Below are positions 5,301 to 6,979 of a stretch of DNA of 6,979 bases, in pieces. Made by a program: the position numbers and the translations under genes. Where the stretch lies: the NCBI GenBank assembly GCA_016200445.1, contig JACQEQ010000286.1, forward strand, positions 1 to 6,979, written 5' to 3'. The notes below the pieces were generated by a model. It was not told where the DNA came from and ran no database searches. It saw only the letters and a list, made by a program, of their open reading frames with translations. The stretch comes from Gammaproteobacteria bacterium (lineage in GTDB: Bacteria > Pseudomonadota > Gammaproteobacteria > SG8-11). Positions within the stretch are counted from its first letter, which is position 1; each line of letters starts with the position of its first letter.

Positions 5301-6206
5301 ATGACGGATGTGCCGATGAGCCCACACACGCTTGCTACAGACCCCCTGATCGCTGCAGCCGACGAGGCCGCGAAAACCTTGGTACAGGGCAGTATTAAAT
5401 TAGTGTCGTTGCCGCATGTGTGCATTCGCGTGAATTTAATGGTCGATGATCCGAACCATACTGCAGCAGAAATCGGCACAGTGATTCAGCAAGATGCGAG
5501 CTTGACGGCACGCTTACTTAAAATAGCCAACAGCCCGCTATACGGGTTTCGTTCGCGCGTCGATACCATCTCGCGTGCGGTCACTGTCATCGGCCAGCGT
5601 GAATTACGTGACTTGGTTTTCGCGGTATCCGCAGTGCGCACCTTCGCACAAATACCGGTGGACCTGGCCAACATGGCAAGCTTTTGGCGGCACAGCATCT
5701 TTACCGGCATCGTCGCGAAATTGCTTGCGCAGGAGTGCGGCGTATTACATACCGAGCGCTTGTTCGTGGCCGGGTTGTTACATGACCTGGGAAAATTATT
5801 GATCTTTCACAAACTGCCCGAGCAAGCGCAAAAAGCCTTACGTCGCAGCATTGCGATGGATGAACCGCTATATCAAGCAGAGCGAACTTTGGTTGGTTTC
5901 GACCATGGCGCCGTAGGTGGTGCGCTGGCTTTGCTGTGGGAACTGCCGTCGGCGTTACACGCAGCCATCCGATTTCACCATGAACCCGATGCCGCCCCCG
6001 ATTGTCTGGAGGCCGCCCTGGTTCACCTTGCCAACACTATCTCGCATATCGCCGAGGCGCCGGATCAACGCGAAGCACTGCTAGCGCGGTCATCGCAACC
6101 GGCGTGGAAAATGTCTAGACTCGACGCCGAGATTATCGACCCGGTAATTGCAAAAGCGCATCCGCTGTTGTTCGAAGGTTTGGCTTTGATCATGCCTAAC
6201 GAATAG
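5301..6206 (+). CDS. HDOD-domain signalling protein (paralogue 2)
   Basis: This 301-residue cytoplasmic protein consists of one HDOD domain with a short N-terminal extension. The landmarks match paralogue 1 with a constant offset of ten residues and no gap through the core: LVSLPHVC at 34-41, LTARLLKIANSPLYGF near 68-83, SRAVTVIGQRELRDLV near 91-106, H131, H161-D162 in GLLHDLGK, FDHGAVGG near 200-207 and H226-H227 in FHHEP. By eye about 50 of 87 residues are identical between 34-120 here and 24-110 in the other. Unlike its paralogue it keeps the usual HDxGK lysine. C-termini diverge after about residue 250. As for the family, a regulatory role is likely and enzymatic activity unproven. The ATG at 5301 has a weak GAGA upstream; the ATG at 5316 is possible. 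It is a single gene, divergent from the small membrane gene, ending just before a strong hairpin. Confidence 0.94.
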   Translation: MTDVPMSPHTLATDPLIAAADEAAKTLVQGSIKLVSLPHVCIRVNLMVDDPNHTAAEIGTVIQQDASLTARLLKIANSPLYGFRSRVDTISRAVTVIGQRELRDLVFAVSAVRTFAQIPVDLANMASFWRHSIFTGIVAKLLAQECGVLHTERLFVAGLLHDLGKLLIFHKLPEQAQKALRRSIAMDEPLYQAERTLVGFDHGAVGGALALLWELPSALHAAIRFHHEPDAAPDCLEAALVHLANTISHIAEAPDQREALLARSSQPAWKMSRLDAEIIDPVIAKAHPLLFEGLALIMPNE

Positions 6207-6229
6207 CGTGTTCAATGCGCACAAATGAA

Positions 6230-6262
6230 AACGGCCGGTGGAATATAAATCCACCGGCCGTT
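6230..6262. terminator. Strong bidirectional terminator between HDOD 2 and the cupredoxin gene
   Basis: AACGGCCGGTGGA (6230-6242) and TCCACCGGCCGTT (6250-6262) form a perfect 13-bp stem with a 7-nt loop. On the plus strand UUGUUCUU overlaps and follows the stem; on the minus strand UUUUCAUUU does. It lies 23 nt after the HDOD stop and 49 nt beyond the stop of the convergent cupredoxin gene, so it probably serves both. Confidence 0.85.
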
Positions 6263-6284
6263 GTTCTTAAATGTCGAGCTTGCA

Positions 6285-6302
6285 GGCCGGGCGCACCCGG
6301 CC
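6285..6302 (-). other. Short GC-rich hairpin after the cupredoxin stop
   Basis: GGCCGGG (6285-6291) and CCCGGCC (6296-6302) pair around a CGCA loop, 9 nt beyond the cupredoxin stop codon. There is no U-run after it on the minus strand. It may protect the mRNA 3' end or help the larger terminator at 6230-6262. Confidence 0.45.
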
Positions 6303-6311
6303 AAAACTCAT

Positions 6312-6770
6312 TTATTCAACATTCACTTCGACTGCCATACCTTTGGAGTAATGCGCTTCAATCGAACCGTCTTTTTCGGTTTCGACCATGTTGCAGATAA
6401 ACGCATAACGGCCGGGTTTGAGTTTCACCACCTTCTTTTCGTGCTTGCCCGGTTCCAGGCCTTCGGTTTCGTCGACGATGGTGGCCCACGGCATGGCTTT
6501 CTCATCGATAGCGCCATTCTTATCAACCGGCAGGCGCAGCACCGGATCTTTGGTGTTCAGCATCATGAGCACCATTTCGTGGACTTCCTTGCCTTTATTG
6601 CGAACGGTAAATTCCACTTCGCCGGCGGGAATTTTTTCCGCGCTTGCGGTGATATTCCATTCGCGGATTTCTACGTCCAGTTTGGTTTTCTTTGCGGCCC
6701 ACGCGGGTGCGGCCGAAGCCACGGCAGTGGCGATAAAAGCAGTAGCGATGATGGTGCGTACGTGTTTCAT
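6312..6770 (-). CDS. Periplasmic cupredoxin-like copper protein
   Basis: This is a 152-residue exported protein with a Sec signal peptide (K2, R5, hydrophobic core, APAWA ending at residue 25) and a mature part of about 127 residues with a cupredoxin beta-sandwich pattern. A full type-1 copper set is visible: H64 in KEVHEMVL, C126 in YAFICNM, H140 and M145 in AHYSKGM. The protein likely carries copper for electron transfer or copper handling in the periplasm; no redox partner lies nearby. The Cys-to-His spacing is 13 residues, against 4 in the common CNIPGHYxxGM type, so an acidic segment (ETEKDGSIE) is inserted in the copper loop. The start at 6770 is preferred over an in-frame ATG at 6797 because AGGGGA (6784-6779) is well placed and the signal peptide then begins normally. 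The identity of the loop and ligands is seen; function is inferred. Confidence 0.88.
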   Translation of the reverse strand: MKHVRTIIATAFIATAVASAAPAWAAKKTKLDVEIREWNITASAEKIPAGEVEFTVRNKGKEVHEMVLMMLNTKDPVLRLPVDKNGAIDEKAMPWATIVDETEGLEPGKHEKKVVKLKPGRYAFICNMVETEKDGSIEAHYSKGMAVEVNVE

Positions 6771-6786
6771 TTGTATATTCCCCTGA

Positions 6787-6962
6787 TTGTTTAACAAGCC
6801 GGATTCCCACGAGGATCCGGCAGATTCCCAAACCGCGAATCAGGAGCCGTTTCAGTTGAAGCGGAGCCGGATCCTTGGCTTGGAGGTGATCGAACCAACA
6901 TCACGGAGGCAAAACGGTAGAGCCGCCACCGAACGTTGCAACAGACCTTAGGTTTGCAACGT
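6787..6962. promoter_or_regulatory. Repeat-rich region upstream of the cupredoxin gene
   Basis: No gene is seen in 6771-6979. Present instead are an 11-bp palindrome TTGTTTAACAA (6787-6797); GATTCCCA twice, 21 bp apart (6802-6809, 6823-6830); an inverted repeat GCCGGAT / ATCCGGC (6798-6804, 6815-6821); a further GCCGGATCC (6866-6874) that is the exact reverse complement of 6813-6821; GGAGCCG twice, 20 bp apart (6843, 6863); and a 9-bp inverted repeat ACGTTGCAA / TTGCAACGT (6933-6941, 6954-6962). These could be operators for the cupredoxin promoter, a structured leader, or the start of control elements for a plus-strand gene beyond the window. No known riboswitch was recognised. Confidence 0.45.
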
Positions 6963-6979
6963 CTCAGAATTTTGAGTGG

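Noticed and set aside
6261..6794. 177-codon plus-strand frame opposite the cupredoxin gene
   Set aside because: It is the antisense shadow of a clear exported cupredoxin, starts inside the terminator region and has the His- and Phe-rich content typical of reversed coding sequence.
6771..6797. Upstream ATG at 6797 for the cupredoxin
   Set aside because: It would put AGGGGA inside the coding region and add nine residues before the positively charged start of the signal peptide.
6881..6895. GGAGGTGATC, resembling the complement of the 16S rRNA 3' end
   Set aside because: The flanking sequence does not match 16S rRNA on either strand, and no start codon lies at a suitable distance with a lasting reading frame.
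6884..6905. GGTTCGATC on the minus strand, resembling a tRNA T-loop
   Set aside because: The bases on each side do not pair as a T-stem and no acceptor or anticodon arm can be built.
6886..6951. Short plus-strand frame from a GTG with GGAGG nearby
   Set aside because: The GGAGG overlaps the GTG, the frame stops after about 21 codons, and the composition is not protein-like.

Overview
The window looks like ordinary chromosome from a gammaproteobacterium. It opens with the 3' part of a RelA-type (p)ppGpp synthetase gene followed directly by mazG, an order known from gammaproteobacteria such as Escherichia coli. The proteins read as Gram-negative: an outer-membrane beta-barrel, a lipobox lipoprotein and a periplasmic cupredoxin. 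No transposase, integrase, CRISPR array, tRNA or rRNA was seen. The genus cannot be told from the sequence alone.

Layout. (1) 2-1713, plus strand: relA (5' end missing) and mazG, overlapping by ATGA. (2) 1716-4809, minus strand, convergent with mazG by a 2-nt gap. Read in the direction of transcription this holds an outer-membrane beta-barrel protein, a six-bladed kelch-propeller lipoprotein, a small FHA-domain protein whose start overlaps the kelch stop by 8 nt, and after a 144-nt gap with palindromic elements an HDOD-domain protein. (3) 5012-5154, minus strand: an unlisted 40-residue single-membrane-span protein with a near-ideal ribosome binding site and its own strong intrinsic terminator. 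(4) 5301-6206, plus strand: a second HDOD protein, a clear paralogue of the first. (5) 6230-6262: a strong bidirectional hairpin between convergent genes. (6) 6312-6770, minus strand: a secreted cupredoxin with a complete His-Cys-His-Met ligand set but an unusually long Cys-His loop. Upstream of it, 6771-6979 has no gene but many direct and inverted repeats.

Working together. relA and mazG are the stringent-response pair: RelA makes (p)ppGpp and MazG hydrolyses nucleoside triphosphates. The minus-strand cluster joins two envelope proteins (barrel and surface- or periplasm-facing propeller lipoprotein) with two cytoplasmic signalling domains (FHA, HDOD). This suggests, but does not prove, an envelope-linked signalling unit. 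The two HDOD paralogues flank the block in opposite orientations. The cupredoxin looks independent of this unit.
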